Source: Cryptomeria japonica (lineage: Eukaryota; Streptophyta; Pinopsida; Cupressales; Cupressaceae). From it: a DNA stretch of 64,000 bases. The notes under the pieces were generated by a model that was not told the origin of the DNA, searched no databases, and saw only the letters and a list, made by a program, of their open reading frames with translations. The position numbers and the translations under genes were made by a program. The DNA lies in assembly GCF_030272615.1 (NCBI RefSeq), contig NC_081409.1, forward strand, positions 620,088,255-620,152,254, read 5' to 3'. Below are positions 48,647 to 61,190 of this stretch, piece by piece (position 1 is the stretch's first letter; every line of letters begins with the position of its first letter).

Positions 48647-50818
48647 CTATTTGTAATGCCCACCAAAATACCCTAGAGAAACTAAGCATCTAACATTCTA
48701 AATGGAGTTAAAAAAATTATAACTAATACAACACATAACATTGTCTACAATTACATCCATTAACACTAATCATTATGAACATCATCACAAACATTACTAC
48801 TATATCTCTAGGGTACCTTAACGTCATTACTTATTATAACTATCATAAGCAATAACATTCTACTCACTTTATTACCACACTTATTAATGTTTTCTCCTTA
48901 ATCTTTAAACTAATGAAACTTATAAGCTTCCTTTCTTTATGTTATGCAATCTACTTGATTATTTAACCATAATGAGATGCAATCTACTCTATCATTTAAC
49001 TAACATGATATGCTTACTCTTTTAATGCAATACTAATCCCTTTACTTAAGTTTATATTATAACTAAATCCAAATGTTCTTAAACCTTAACCATTTCCTAT
49101 CTACATGATATTTTCCATCCATAATGATAATACAATATAGTCATCTTATCTATGTCACTCTTGCATCTAAATTCCTAAAATGATCATTTTCTTTAACATA
49201 AGTTCCAAATGCATAATGCAAGAATCCTAATGTTTCCCTTAGATGCATGCCATACACAACCTCCTATCTTTTCAATGCAATCACATAAATGACATCATTA
49301 CCTATCATGATTTTAATTAACAACCACAATTCCTACATTATGATCATTTCATTCTCCTAAGGTTCTTTCACATATTAATCTACATCCTAAATGATAACCA
49401 TGGAATCTAAACCAATACAAATATTAACATAAATCAATTCCCTTTCAAGTCTAATACCATTACAAAGATGGCATTTTCATGATACCATTTACTTTCATTA
49501 TATAAGATCGTCATCATACATATCATATTCTTTATTACAATGATGCCATAATCTAACTACAATACAATTATATGAATAATACATCATGAGCATGGATCTT
49601 CCTAATGCATCTACATCTTTACATGATATTACATTACATGAATCCAAGATATCCATTACATGGATCTGCTACAAGAAACATCCATAGCTAATACAATGAT
49701 GAATAATCTACATCCATGCAAGAAGAATCCAAGAGAATATCCCAATAGTTGAAAAGCACCAACCACCTGGCCATGTGGAACCAAAGGATCCACCGCCCGT
49801 GCTAGGAGATGACACAAGGTCCCAACACATGCTCTAGACCTAAGTTAGCACCTAACAACCAAGAGACTAAACTATACAAGGACTCTCAAGCAAGAACCAA
49901 TCACAAGCAATCACAAGAAGAAACTCCCAGAGGCTTACAAGCAACAAGGCATGAAATGCAAATCAACAAAGGGACACATGTAGGAGTGGAGTTTCATCAC
50001 ATGTCATCCTCTAACATAAAAAATACTATAACACAAGGCATAAGCCTGATGGACATGTGGATCCATCTCAACCTATGAGAGATCAAGGGAGATTGACTTT
50101 CCATCACAATGGCCTTCCCAAGCTTATCCTAAAACGTCCTCCCTAGGATCAAGTCATAGGGCTCAACTATTAATTATATTGTTTAGTGAATCTAACTACC
50201 CATCCCATTAATTAATTAATAATGTTATCACTTGTTTACAATCATGGTAAACTTCTAGTGTGCCCTAGCGATCTAGACTTCATGCATCCTTACAAGGAAC
50301 CTCATGCAAGCCTATCTCTCAAGATCTCAGTCATCACAAGGAAGGCCACTTCCCCTAACACGTTCCCAAAACATAAATACAACAAGAGGCTCATAAGAAA
50401 CATATAAATCCAAAAGTCCATAATCAACATCATGTAGCCATACGCATAGATGGACATCCAATAATCATAATGCCAAATAACATCAAGGAGCCTCATAGCA
50501 TAATAAAGCATCAAAGCCATAACAAGGCAAACAAATCTATACAATGAAAGAATTCCAGCAGCAAGGCACATCAACTTGTTGATCTAAAATCAATATATCA
50601 ATCCTCTACCATGGCTTCTCAACATGATAGAGGGCATAGATCCAAAATAGTGAAACACAACATCATATAGAAGCAAATACTATAAAGGAATCGTCAATCT
50701 GATAAAATGCTAAATCTGGAAAACATCCATAGACTATCAAAATGCCTTTGGTACCAAAATCATATCAAAAAATGACATCACAGACTGGGAAACAGAAGGA
50801 ATACTCAAATGACCAAAT

Positions 50819-51049
50819 TAGCGCATCTGATTAACAGAATGGCGCATTTGACAAACCCTGAGGCATATTTGATTAGTTTTGAAGCACTTTTGATCATTCC
50901 TGTAGCATATATGATCACTTTTTTAGCTCATATACTAAACAGAATGGTGCATATGCCAAACAGAATGGCTCATATGTCAAACTAAGTGGCACATTTACCA
51001 AAATTACTAGCGCATGTGATAAATGAAATGGTGCATATAACACACAGAG
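50819..51049. repeat. Eleven-unit 21-bp tandem array in solo LTR G
   Basis: Units start every 21 bp from 50819 to 51029 with no length change. A loose consensus is TGGCGCATWTGA followed by YMAACAGAA. Units have diverged strongly in their second half but keep the G-CAT-T core. It does not lie in a long reading frame. Confidence 0.85.
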
Positions 51050-52662
51050 GAAAAATGATGGAAAATGACTAAGTTACGAATCCAAATTAAAAATTAGGTG
51101 AAAATACTCAAGCCCCCAAACCAAAAGGATAAGTGATGCCCAGACAAGACGAAATAAACAAAACAAACGGATTGCAAATCCATAAATACAGGAAGGATAA
51201 ATTGCAATTCAAAAACATAAGATTTTTTGACTCAAATATCATAGAATACACTTCACAACAAGCTCATTCCAATTCATAACACATTCTCTAGTCGATTGCA
51301 AAACTTAGGAAAAACAAGAAACCAAATGAAATCAAGCAAGACAAAGGAAACAAGAGATGAATCTATGTAGACTTCCCTTCACGGCAAAGCCAGTCCAGAA
51401 AACTCACCAAACTAATCCAACATCTCCCATAATCCTTCTAAAACTTCCAGATTCACAATGAAAGCCAAAACCAACATCATTCATAGGGAAAAGGACAAGA
51501 TTTCATCCCAGAAGAAAAATGCCAAAATGCACAGAGTCGTGCGCTCATGGCAAAACTCCCAGCCAACAGAAATGAACTATTTTTTTCTCAATCCTAACGT
51601 TAAACTATATAATATAATTTATGCAGCGAAATATTTATCCCAAGACTATAGTTCAAACTATATAAAATGATATTTTTCCCAAAACATTTGCACACAGTCA
51701 TTTTCTGCAGACACGGAGAAAACACAAAACCAGAAAATAAATTCTCAAGGAAAGACCTCCAACCTAGATTAAAAGTGATGGAAAAATATTGAAGAAGCGC
51801 CCACAAAATGCATCAAATTCCGAAAGCCAAAATTCCAATCTCCAAGAACAAGATTCTTAGAAATAACTCAAGAATGGTAACCCAGCAACAAGCTCAAGCT
51901 ACCGAATAAAATGAAAACCAAACCAAAAACCTAGCCTCCAAGCCAAAACCCTAACCTCAAAATCAACCAATGGGGATAGAAGGTAGGTAGGGAAAATATT
52001 AAAACATATTATAAATAAAGTGGGAATGTAAAAAGACATAATATGAGATACTTTATTACCCCCACACAAATAATAATTAAATTATATAAATACTATAGGC
52101 TAAGATTAAATAAATCAAATGGGAATAAATAATTCGAAAGCTCATAAAGTAAATAAATAACCACGACAAATATTAAACACTAAATAAATAAATAAACCAT
52201 AAATAATATATAAATAATTAAGCCACAAATATTAAATAAACAATAAATACTAAATAAATCATTAACCAACAATAAATAAATATTAAATATTAAAATATTA
52301 AACACCAATAAATCAATAAAAAATGAATGAGCATTAAATCCAAAATAACTAAATACTCAAATAAAACTATATTAAATCAACAATTAAATTAAACGTTAAT
52401 AACTACATAATCTCACACCAATTAATTAAATAAATCAATAAACACTTGCATACTCACAAAGCCACAACTCACTAACTGACATGGCAAATTACGCCGAGAT
52501 GTTGACGACTCAAAGTGAACAACTTAGACCTTAAGTATGTGAAGGAAACTTATGCCAACTTTGAACCACGTGCCATTGGGATTTAAAGACACGCTCAAAC
52601 CTGTGGAGCCAAGTGGAGTCGGTGTCTGGTACCTGCAAATCTTGCAACCACAAAACAATGAT

Positions 52663-52667
<5 letters not shown>

Positions 52668-52702
<35 letters not shown>
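52668..52702. repeat. (TA)n microsatellite in solo LTR G
   Basis: About 17 TA units, between ACAACA and CAGGCAAG. Nearby open frames that read YIYIYI come only from this tract. Confidence 0.9.
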
Positions 52703-52705
<3 letters not shown>

Positions 52706-53134
52706 GCAAGTGATAGGGAATCGCAATGGCACATCCTGCTCACAATAAGTGATGTGACATCGTCCCTCTCACAAAGACAATCATACAATGATCAAACATG
52801 TCACGTAATCAACTCATCATATGTAATCATGAACTATGGTTAGTGTAATCATAATAGCATCAAATCCATGATCAATATAAACTAACAATAATCCATCAAC
52901 ATAGTAATGCATATAGAATCCATTAAGCACATATATCCATCAAATCACATGATCAATAATGATAAAGTCATCATCCATATAAATCATCAAAATAACATAT
53001 GTCCAAATAATGTCCAGCATCATAATGAGTAACTGAAACATGTGTATAATCATAATCCAAAACATCATAAAGAGTCTAGATAAGTCTATCATGCATGAAA
53101 TAAAAGTCAAGTCAAGGAGGGACACTACACTATT

Positions 53135-54232
53135 CACCTTCCTTCTCTCTTTTTGTTTTCCTCTTATCCCTCTCCAACATTTTGCCAAATTTATCAAAGG
53201 TTATAAAATTTTCATGAAAGTCATTTCGATAGCACCAAATTTGGAAATAGCCAAATGTGATACACTAAAAATGGTAATATGGGATCCTTGACCCATGATT
53301 CAAGCCCACATTCTTTGATTTTGTCTTCTTTTTGTGCATCATCCGACAAAAAAATGCTTTTCCAAGGTGTTGACATTTGATTCAAGTTTATTTTGTATAT
53401 TCCATCACCTCTCCACCACCTTTTTATTCATTTGACAATGTAGAGGAGGAAGATGTGTGTTTTTTTAGATCAAATTTGATTATCTGAGGTAATATTTTCA
53501 TGTTTCTAGAATTCAAATACCTATTAAGTGTTGTTTTGTTTAAATTTTAGAATAGAAGTGTTCTTGTCAAAATTTATTCTAATCCTATTACAATTACATT
53601 AGATTTAACATTGAATTTGAAGGAAGTTGCATAAGAAAAATAATTGTTGAGTAGTTTAAAACAAAATTTGCAATTTCATATATCCATTTTAAGATTATGA
53701 AATAATTTTTAGAAAGAATGTGAAATAATTTACAATTTCATATATCCATTTTAACATATGCATAATTTTCAATTTGTAATATCCATATTAATATATCCCT
53801 TTGTAATATCCATTTGATTTTGATCTTTTTTTATAATTTATGTTTAAGTTTGACTTTAATACTATTATGTTACCATGTTCCTAGTTAATGTGAATAATTT
53901 CAACGATAATGAAATGGACAACCAAGTGTGTTCTTAAATTGAATCATCCTTTCTTAAATTGAATCAACCTTAATTAAATTGAACGAACCTAATTTCATTA
54001 GGACTTCCCTAAATTCATTAGGAAGTCATAGATGCATTAGGACTACCCTAACTTCATTAGTAATAGTCATAGATGCATTAGGACTGCCTTAACTTCATTA
54101 GGATGATCATATCTATGCATTAGGACTACTCCTTCTTATGCCTCGTGAACTCTCTTTTTATGAACTAGCTTCATTCTCTTGTATGTGCATGTACATGTAG
54201 AAATCATCATCATGCCGAGGAAATGACCAAAG
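53135..54232. other. Pyrimidine-rich tail, AT-rich DNA and short tandem repeats
   Basis: 53135-53185 continues the CT-rich composition seen left of solo LTR G, as expected for its interrupted target. 53190-53930 is AT-rich with no motif. 53931-54130 holds two short arrays: a 20-21-bp CTTAAATTGAATCA-type repeat and a 41-bp repeat (CATAGATGCATTAGGAC at 54027 and 54068, with flanking partial units). Confidence 0.55.
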
Positions 54233-55386
54233 TGTTGGAATCAAGGAAACACTAAGAGGGGGGTTGAATCGGTGTTTAGAAAATTTAACTTTAATAACAT
54301 GATCTAACAACCACTTTATGCAAATGAAGAAAAGTGCAGAAACACAAAGCCAAAACAGCAACACCACAACACCAAGAATTTTATGTGGAAACCTGGTTAA
54401 GGGAAAAACCACGGTGGGATTGAGACCCAAAATATTATAATATTGTAATCAAGAGTATAATGATATTACAGAGGGGAATGCACATGTATTTGGCAACACT
54501 ACCTAGAGCTCACTGCTCAATTACAAAGAGAGGGCTACAACCCCTAGAGGACTCACTGTCCTACAAGTGATTACAAATGATAACTAATTGTCTGAACTAA
54601 TGAATAGAATCTACAAATGCCAAAATGTAGATTTGGTTAAGCACAAATAGTCTTATTCTACCGATCCAGTTCATTACTCTATGTTGCTCTTCTTTGTCAT
54701 ATACCAGATCAAAAACCTCTCAATCGTGCACGTGAAACTACGCACAATCACTTATGCATGCTTCTTACATCACCATCAACATTCACAACATACCAAATAA
54801 TCATATCAATCAAACTAATATATCTGCGCCATCAAATAAAATTAATTTCATGTCGACCAAAAGACCGCATAACATGTAACATGAAACGTATTACCCAAGT
54901 CGGATTAAACCGATCCAAAAACAACTAAGCAGACTAAAACTAGATATCCACACGTTTCCCATATGTTGGATCATCAACCTCAAACACACAAACAACCAAC
55001 AAAATTACTATACATGATCCGCATGATGAATCTTCACACGATATTGCACCAAAACATTGTCTACCAAAAAAACGTCTAACGGATTTCCAAACCAACACCA
55101 AACTTAACACCAAAGGTCACAAACATGGAATAAGGTAAATTACATATCCACAATACATCTCCTAGATCCGCAAATAAAACTACTCAACCAAGGTAATCCG
55201 CTGACCACCAAATTGCATACTCTATCGGATACAGTGTTCTTCATATTGACCTCACAGAACCTCAAGCAATATTCCAGAATGAATGAATCATGAGATGTGG
55301 ATTGGATATCTTACTCAAGTTGCCATCTGACACAAGTTCCCATCAATGATAACATGTGACTATCAACGCAGTGTCATTTGCCAACA
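54233..55386 (-). repeat. 3' LTR of element F (1154 bp)
   Basis: Plus-strand ends are TGTTGGAATC and GCCAACA. It contains TAAGAGGGGGGTTGAATCGG near the start and the conserved TATGTGGAAACC...GGGAAAAACCACGGTGGG block (54383-54417), as in B and C, but overall it is a different LTR. The right edge abuts ATCTCCCCATTTGACATTG, the polypurine tract. Confidence 0.8.
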
Positions 55387-55609
55387 ATCTCCCCATTTGA
55401 CATTGATGGAAACACTTAGTGAAAAATGACTAGGTGTCAGATCAAAACCAAAATCAAATTGTCGAACTCAAAAGAACCAAAGAGTCAAGAATCTCCCCCT
55501 AAGATCAACATTTTTCACACATCTGATCTCCCCCTTTAACAACAACGACAATGGTAGAGTTATAGAAATAAAAAATCTATTTACACATGCACACACAGTC
55601 CTTATACAT
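55387..55609 (-). other. 3' non-coding region of element F with purine tracts
   Basis: Plus-strand C-runs at 55387 (ATCTCCCCATTTGAC, the primary tract), about 55492 (ATCTCCCCCTAAG) and about 55524 (ATCTCCCCCTTTAAC) repeat the layout seen in B and C. The F reading frame stops at 55610-55612. Confidence 0.55.
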
Positions 55610-55716
55610 TCACAAAAATTTGAAGATGTCAGCATAGGAATTCTTCAATGAGTTCAAGTGGTCGTCCCAGCCTTTTTGTAGATTCTCCAATATGGTTATG
55701 AACCCACTACGAAAAT
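55610..55716 (-). pseudogene. C-terminal end of the element F ORF, cut off by element D
   Basis: The minus strand reads FRSGFITILENLQKGWDDHL, then NSLKNSYADIFKFL and TGA (55610-55612). It is amphipathic and likely helical. With one copy of the AAAAT duplication removed, it continues in phase from the segment at 61928 onward, so element D split one reading frame here. The protein family is unknown to me. Confidence 0.6.
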
Positions 55717-56167
55717 TGTTGGTGTAAATAAATATTCATTATGGATATTATTACACTTTACTTAAGTTAACTTAGGATAATGCATCTCTTCGTAGTTTGG
55801 ATTTGAGACACTTAGGGAAGTGTGCACATAGGGATAGGGCTTGTAGGAGAAATTCCACCTTTTGTGGTCTTGTTTTGTTGTTACACTCCACATTCGGTGG
55901 ATTATCCACCTCTTGTGGAATATTATATTATTTCTCCTACCTACCCCTAGTATTTCTTACCTAGCCTTGTTTCTCATTGAGCCACATGTCATGATTGTGT
56001 GCTTGTACATCCATATGGCCTTGCCTATATAAGCAGACCTATATTCATTGTATTAATGAATCTAGTTGATCATTTTCATATTGATGAGAATACAGTTTAT
56101 TCTTGTCATTCTTTTGTCTCTATTTTTATACTTTTCATTGTGCCCTTGATCTTGGCAAAATCTCACA
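55717..56167 (+). repeat. 5' LTR of element D (451 bp)
   Basis: Ends TGTTGGTGTAAA and AATCTCACA. TATATAAG at 56026-56033 is the likely promoter TATA box; the R region would start about 30 bp further. A phrase pair CCACCTTTTGTGG and CCACCTCTTGTGG at 55856 and 55907 can form small hairpins. An LTR copy at this position drives the element. Confidence 0.95.
56026..56033 (+). promoter_or_regulatory. TATA box of the element D LTR
   Basis: TATATAAG, about 310 bp into the 451-bp LTR. It is unchanged at 61786-61793 in the other LTR, although the bases right after it differ between the two (CAGACC against AAGGCC). Confidence 0.6.
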
Positions 56168-56179
56168 TGGTATCAGAGC
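56168..56179 (+). other. Primer binding site of element D (tRNA-iMet)
   Basis: TGGTATCAGAGC, an exact initiator tRNA-Met complement, begins at the base after the LTR. Elements C and A have a two-base gap and E a three-base gap. Confidence 0.95.
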
Positions 56180-57187
56180 CATTGGGGCTTCATTGATTGG
56201 TTTTTGGAGACATCGTGGAAGGCTTCTATTTTTGGATCTGAGAGACTGCATTTTTTGGAGGCATATTAGAGCATTTTCAACCTCACCATTGCGTCCGGGA
56301 GGCTGTTTCCATAAAAATCAAGTATAAATTCGACCTATTTTGGCGAAAATCGATTTTTGGGTGTGCAGGAAATTTTCTGCCCAATTTGAGCAGTACGGTA
56401 TGGAATTTTCGGATTTTTTTCAAAAAAAAAAAAAAAAAAAATTTCTGAAAATTATTTTCCAGTTTGAAAATTGTTTTTGGGATCCGTAACTTCTGCCCAG
56501 TCAGCAGCGTCCAGTCAGCGCCCAGTCGGCACCTAGTCAGTATTTTCTTTGGAAATTTTAGACCACTTTCTATTCAGCAATTTGGATTTTTGGGTCAACT
56601 TTGGAGGCCCATAACTTGCTCAATTTTGCTCCTTTTTGGGTGCAATTTTTTTAATTTGGGCTAATTTTTTGTGCTCTTCGTAGTGGTGTGGTTATTTTCT
56701 GGTTTTGGTGCACAGGTTTTTCAGAATTTTCAGATTCTCTCAGCTGTACCTATCCAATCTTCAATTCTGCAACTTCAAAGGCCTCGTTTGAGCTCATACG
56801 ACCTCCTTTTCAAGTGTCATTTTTTTTTAAAGTGCATGTTTTTTCATCTACTTTCATAATATATGATCAGATTTCAGAGATTTTAAGTAGAAATTGTACT
56901 TTCAGATATTGGTCTTATTTGGCCTATTTGGTACTTATAAATTGCTTGGATCTTAGTTTAGATCTCTTGCATTATTAGTTTGAGTCTCTTTTGGCCTTAT
57001 TAAGGCAGTTGTAAAATTGAAATCAGAAGTCCACTTTGCCATTTTTTGCAAGTGGCCCATTGTATATGCACTAAGTATAAAGTGTCAAATCATCACTTTT
57101 GGGGGGGGTTCTTCGATTGAGTGAATTTGGGGGGGTGTCTTGTGTGATTTTGCCTCTCTTTCCTTGTGCTCTTTCATTTTTGTTGCA
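56180..57187 (+). other. Long untranslated leader of element D
   Basis: About 1 kb between PBS and gag start. It contains an A-run of about 18 at 56424-56441, a T/G-rich middle with short chance frames, and two G-runs near the end: G8 at 57101-57108 and G7 at 57129-57135. The second is followed by TGTC, like the join of polypurine tract and LTR. No protein motif is seen. Confidence 0.6.
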
Positions 57188-58130
57188 ATGAGTCCTCATA
57201 AATTTCCACCTTTAACTCCACATAATTATGCATCATGGAAAATTAAAGTATGGAGCAAATTAATGGAAAAAGGTCTCACGCATTACATAGATGGAACAAT
57301 AACAGCACCACCTGATCCTAAGGCTAATCCTAATTCTCAATTAGAATGGCTCACTAAGAATTGCATGGCTCTTGGAACTTTGCGCAAGTATGTATCAGAT
57401 GACCTCATCTTTCATATTGAAAAATGTACTACAATCAAAGATGCTTGGGATATGTTTCAGAAATTGTATGGTCAAGTTGATGAAATCAAAGGTTATAAGA
57501 TTGACAATGAGCTCACCAACTTGGATCCCAAGAGTTTTGATACAATCCAAGATTATGTGACCAAAGCAAATGAGCTAAGAGAAAAGCTTAAGGATTGTGG
57601 AATTGACAAAAAGGATGCTCAGTTGATATTCAACTTGTTGGACAAGCTTGCACCAGAATATGCAGCATTTGTGTCTAGCTTCCAAACTCATAGAAATGTT
57701 GATATTGGAACAATCTAAGTTGTTGAACATGGGGTTTCTCAAATCTTCAAAGTCCAAGGCTTTGGTGGCTAATCAAGGGAATCAAGGAAGTCAAGGCAAA
57801 GATTCCAACAAGAAGAAGAAGCAATCTAAGTCATAGCCACAGCAGGAAAAAGGACAATCATCCTCTCCATCACAAGGTGATTTTTCATCCTCTTCCAAGA
57901 AGGGGACACCACCTAAGAAGGATAAGCCAACTTGTGCATATTGCAAGAAGTATGGTCATGATGAGCATCGATGCCACATAAAGCAAGTTGATGAGTTAAC
58001 AAATCTTCTTAAGAAAAACAACATCAACTTGCCATCCGCCTACACAAAGAAGGATTCAACTCCTTCCTCTTCCTCACAGTCTAAGGGAAAAGGGCAAGCA
58101 TTTGTGGCTACTACAGGTTCTTCACAGTAG
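57188..58130 (+). pseudogene. Gag of copia element D (frameshifted)
   Basis: Start ATG at 57188 (MSPHKFPPLTPHNYASWKIK). A UBN2-type copia gag domain follows: AWDMFQKLYGQVDEIKGYKI, LTNLDPKSFDTIQDYV and LDKLAPEYAAFVSSFQTH. A frameshift near 57690-57716 moves the reading to the +1 frame (SKLLNMGFLKSSKSK...), then TAG after KKKKQSKS and on to a CCHC knuckle CAYCKKYGHDEHRC at 57934-57974. TAG 58128-58130 (SQ-W) ends it just before protease. Lys/Gln/Ser-rich linkers lie on both sides of the knuckle. Without the shift, gag and pol would be one polyprotein. Confidence 0.9.
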
Positions 58131-59564
58131 TGGATACTTGACTCACGTGCCTCATATCACATGGGTTCTACAAAGGAGCAATTTTCTTCATTGGAGCCAT
58201 CTAAGGTACCTCACATTTACATAGGTGATGATACACAAGTAGAGGTTGAAGGCAAAGGTTCAGTTGACATGGATGATGGAACATTTGAGAATGTTCTCTA
58301 TGTTCCTAACTTGTCTACCAACCTTCTCTCTATCTACCAAATCACTCACTATGGGAATGGGAAAAAGGTTGAGTTTACACCAGATTCAGTTGTGGTAAAG
58401 GAACTTGATGATGATGCCTTGGTAGCAGTGGGACAAGTCAATGACAACTCAAGGCTTTATTCATTCTCCCACTTTGTGCCAAGTTCACCTTCTAGGGCCT
58501 TGCTTACTCATTCAAATTCAGAAAGTAAGTTATGGCATGAGCGGTTTGGTCACCTCAACTACCGCTATCTTCAGCAGCTCAGCACTAAAGACATGGTCAC
58601 AGGTCTACCTCTAATCAATTTTTCAGAGGGTGTATGTTCAGCTTGTTCCATGGGCAAGCATCCCAAGGAGAAGTTTGATAAGGAGAAAGCTTGGAAAGCT
58701 TTGGAAGTTCTTCAACTTGTTCACAGTGATGTAGCAGGTCCATTTCCAGCACCTTCATTTAGTAAGGCCCGCTATGTCCTCACCTTCATTGATGACTACT
58801 CCCGCTTCACTTGGGTCTACTTTCTTATTCATAAGAGTGAAGTATTTGACAAATTTCAGGACTTCAAGACTCGTGTGGAGAAGCAATCCGAGAAAGTGGT
58901 CAAGATTCTTTGCACAGATAATGGAAGGGAATATGTGAACAAGAGACTTGAGGATTTTTGTACATTTGAGGGGATTGATCTTCAACATTCTGTAGCATAC
59001 ACTCCACAGCAAAATGGAGTTGCAGAATGCAAGAATAGAACTCTCAAAGAAATGGCTAGTTGTATGATTCATGCACGTTCTCTTGATCCCGCCTTTTGGG
59101 CTGAGGCTATCAGTTGTGCCACACACATCCAGAATCGGGTTCCTCACAAAGCTTTGCAAGGTATTACTCCTTTTGAAGATTGGGTTGGTAGGAAACCAAT
59201 TGTGAGACATTTTAGAGTCTTTGGGTGTCCAGCATGGGCTCGCATACCTCCGCAGAAACGCAAGGCATTGGAACCACATAGTCGACCTTGTATATTTGTT
59301 GGATATCCTGAGGGTGTTAAGGCATATAGATTGATGGATCTTGAGACACATGAGGTGTTCATTGAGAGAAGTGTTCACTTTGAGGAAAGATCTCCTAACT
59401 TAGCCTCTCTACCTCCTCTACCTTCCTCCATTGTGGATAGTGATGCTAGTGATTCAGATGATGAGACTTCTTCAACTCTGACTCGCAGGGTTACACCTCC
59501 GCAGGGTCCACTTTTAGTTGAGGAGCCTCATTCTCCATCTCCAACTAGACCTCATTGGGCTTGA
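58131..59564 (+). pseudogene. Protease and integrase of copia element D
   Basis: The protease entry reads WILDSRASYHM: the Asp is present but the Gly of DSG is Arg (58146-58148), which should disable it. The open stretch then runs to TGA 59562. The integrase zinc finger is LWHERFGHLNYRYLQQL...VCSACSMGK. The catalytic residues sit in LVHSDVAGPF, KILCTDNGREY and QQNGVAECKNRT, so the DDE triad is complete; the Arg usual after the Glu is Cys. The C-terminal part has FRVFGCPAWARIPPQKRK and a Ser/Asp-rich linker. A 207-codon antisense frame (58755-59378) is a shadow. Confidence 0.92.
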
Positions 59565-61190
59565 CAAACACTTGAGTCAGCAGGTTCTCTTGTTGGGGAT
59601 CCTTCAGATACACGGAGAACTCGATCACAACATCAGGATCTACCACATGCATTCATTGCTACTACTTCCGATCTACAAACATTTAGGGAAGCATCAGGGG
59701 TTCCTGAGTGGGACCAAGCTATGGAGGAAGAGTATAGTTCCTTGATGAGGAACAACACATGGGATTTAGTCCATCTCCCTAAGGGGAGAAAGATGGTTCG
59801 ATGTAAGTGGATCTATCGGACCAAGTTGCAGCGGATGGTAGTGTGGATAAGTACAAGGCTCAACTTGTTGCAAAAGGTTTCTCCCAGGTAGCAGGTGTTG
59901 ACTATACTGAGACCTTTGCACCTGTAGCCAAGATGAACTCCATTCACTTGACACTTGCTATTGCTACAGCTCATGGTTCGGTTGTACATCAGATGGATGT
60001 GAAGAATGCTTTTCTTCATGGTGATCTTGATGAGGAGATTTATATGGTGCATCCACAGGGTTTCATTTAGGATACTTCCTTGGTTTGCAGACTAAGGAAA
60101 TCTCTCTATGGCCTTTAGCAGGCCCCTAGGGCTTGGTATGCCAAGATGGATTCCTTTCTTCTCTCCGCAGGATTCACCAGGTGTCATTCTGATCCGAATG
60201 TCTACATTTTGTGACAGGATGACTCTCACTTGATACTTGTGCTCTATGTTGATGATTTGATCATTACAAGGAGTACTGCATCCATCATTAGTTGGGTCAA
60301 ATCTGCTTTGCATGACAGATTTGCTATGACTGACTTGGGTCTTTTGCACTACTTTCTCGTGATAGAGATTTCACAGTCACCTTCTGGGATTACACTATCG
60401 CAGCCCAAGTATGCTCTTGATCTACTTGCACACTTTCATATGGCTGATTGTAAGTCTGCACTGACTCCCTTTCTTTCAGGAGTCAAGCTTGAGGCTCAGT
60501 GTTCTTCTCCACTAGTTGATGCCACTTTGTATCGTCAGCTTGTGGGTAGTCTCATCTACTTGACCCATACACGCCCTGATATTTCATTTGCAGTTGGCAT
60601 GGTTTCCCGCTTCATGCAGGAAACACATGAGCTTCATTGGAAAGCTGCAAAATGCATCCTTCATTACATCCAGGGTACACATCACTATGGGATTCACTAT
60701 GTAGCAAGCACAAGACTTCGCCTGGTTGGTTAAACAGACTCCGATTGGGTTGGCGATCTTGATGATCGTAAGTCTACTTCTAGTTATAGTTTTCACCTTG
60801 GTTCCAACCCCATTTGTTGGTAGAGCAAGAAGCAACATGTTATTGCTCTCTCTTTGACTGAGGCTAAGTATCGAGGTGCTATTAACGCAGTGACTGAGAC
60901 CATTTGGCTCCAGCAGATTCTCACAGAGTTTGGGTTCACCACTCCACGGTCGATAGTTCTACATTGCGACAATCAGAGTGCTATTGCAATCTTGAAGAAC
61001 CCGGTCCAACACTAGTAGACCAAACACATTGAGATTCATATGCACTATATTCGAGAGCTCATTTAGGAGCAGGTCATTGATTTTCAGTATTGTCCTACAG
61101 CGGAGCAGGTTGCAGACATATTCACCAAACCTTTCACTGAGAGTATGTTCCAACAGTTGCGAGCTCTCTTGGGGGTGCGGGGTGTGTCAT
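59565..61190 (+). pseudogene. Reverse transcriptase and RNase H of copia element D
   Basis: RT: PEWDQAMEEEYSSLMRNNTW, VRCKWIYRTK, a shift near 59815, KAQLVAKGFSQVAGVDYTET, VVHQMDVKNAFLHGDLDEEI, then the intact active site LVLYVDDLIITRS near 60230-60265. RNase H: TDSDWVGDLDDRKSTSSYSF, ALSLTEAKYRGAINAVTETI, LHCDNQSAIAILKNPV and EQVADIFTKPF. Stops: TAG after GFI, GL, CW, QH and LI, TGA after VYIL, TAA before TDSD. Several fit a lost Gln. The domain set and order are complete. Confidence 0.92.

Larger units (their letters stand above)
48652..53129 (-). mobile_element. Solo LTR G (4478 bp), probably gypsy
   Basis: Plus-strand ends are TGTAATGCCC and GGACACTACA, with TSD CTATT at 48647-48651 and 53130-53134, so it is a complete LTR inserted in pyrimidine-rich DNA. 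There is no internal domain, which means the two LTRs of a former element recombined. Minus orientation is inferred because the reversed end TGTAGTGTCCC resembles gypsy LTR starts, as does its size beside element E. It contains an eleven-unit 21-bp array (50819-51049), a (TA)n tract at 52668-52702 and AT-rich tracts with AAATAAT-type repeats at 52010-52420. No gene is seen. Confidence 0.85.

Noticed and set aside
54158-54430. 90-codon minus-strand frame at the LTR F edge
   Set aside because: It crosses the LTR boundary at 54233 and consists of LTR sequence including the conserved ACCACGGTGG block.
58755-59378. 207-codon antisense frame across the D integrase
   Set aside because: Shadow of a well-supported integrase on the plus strand; no family motif of its own.
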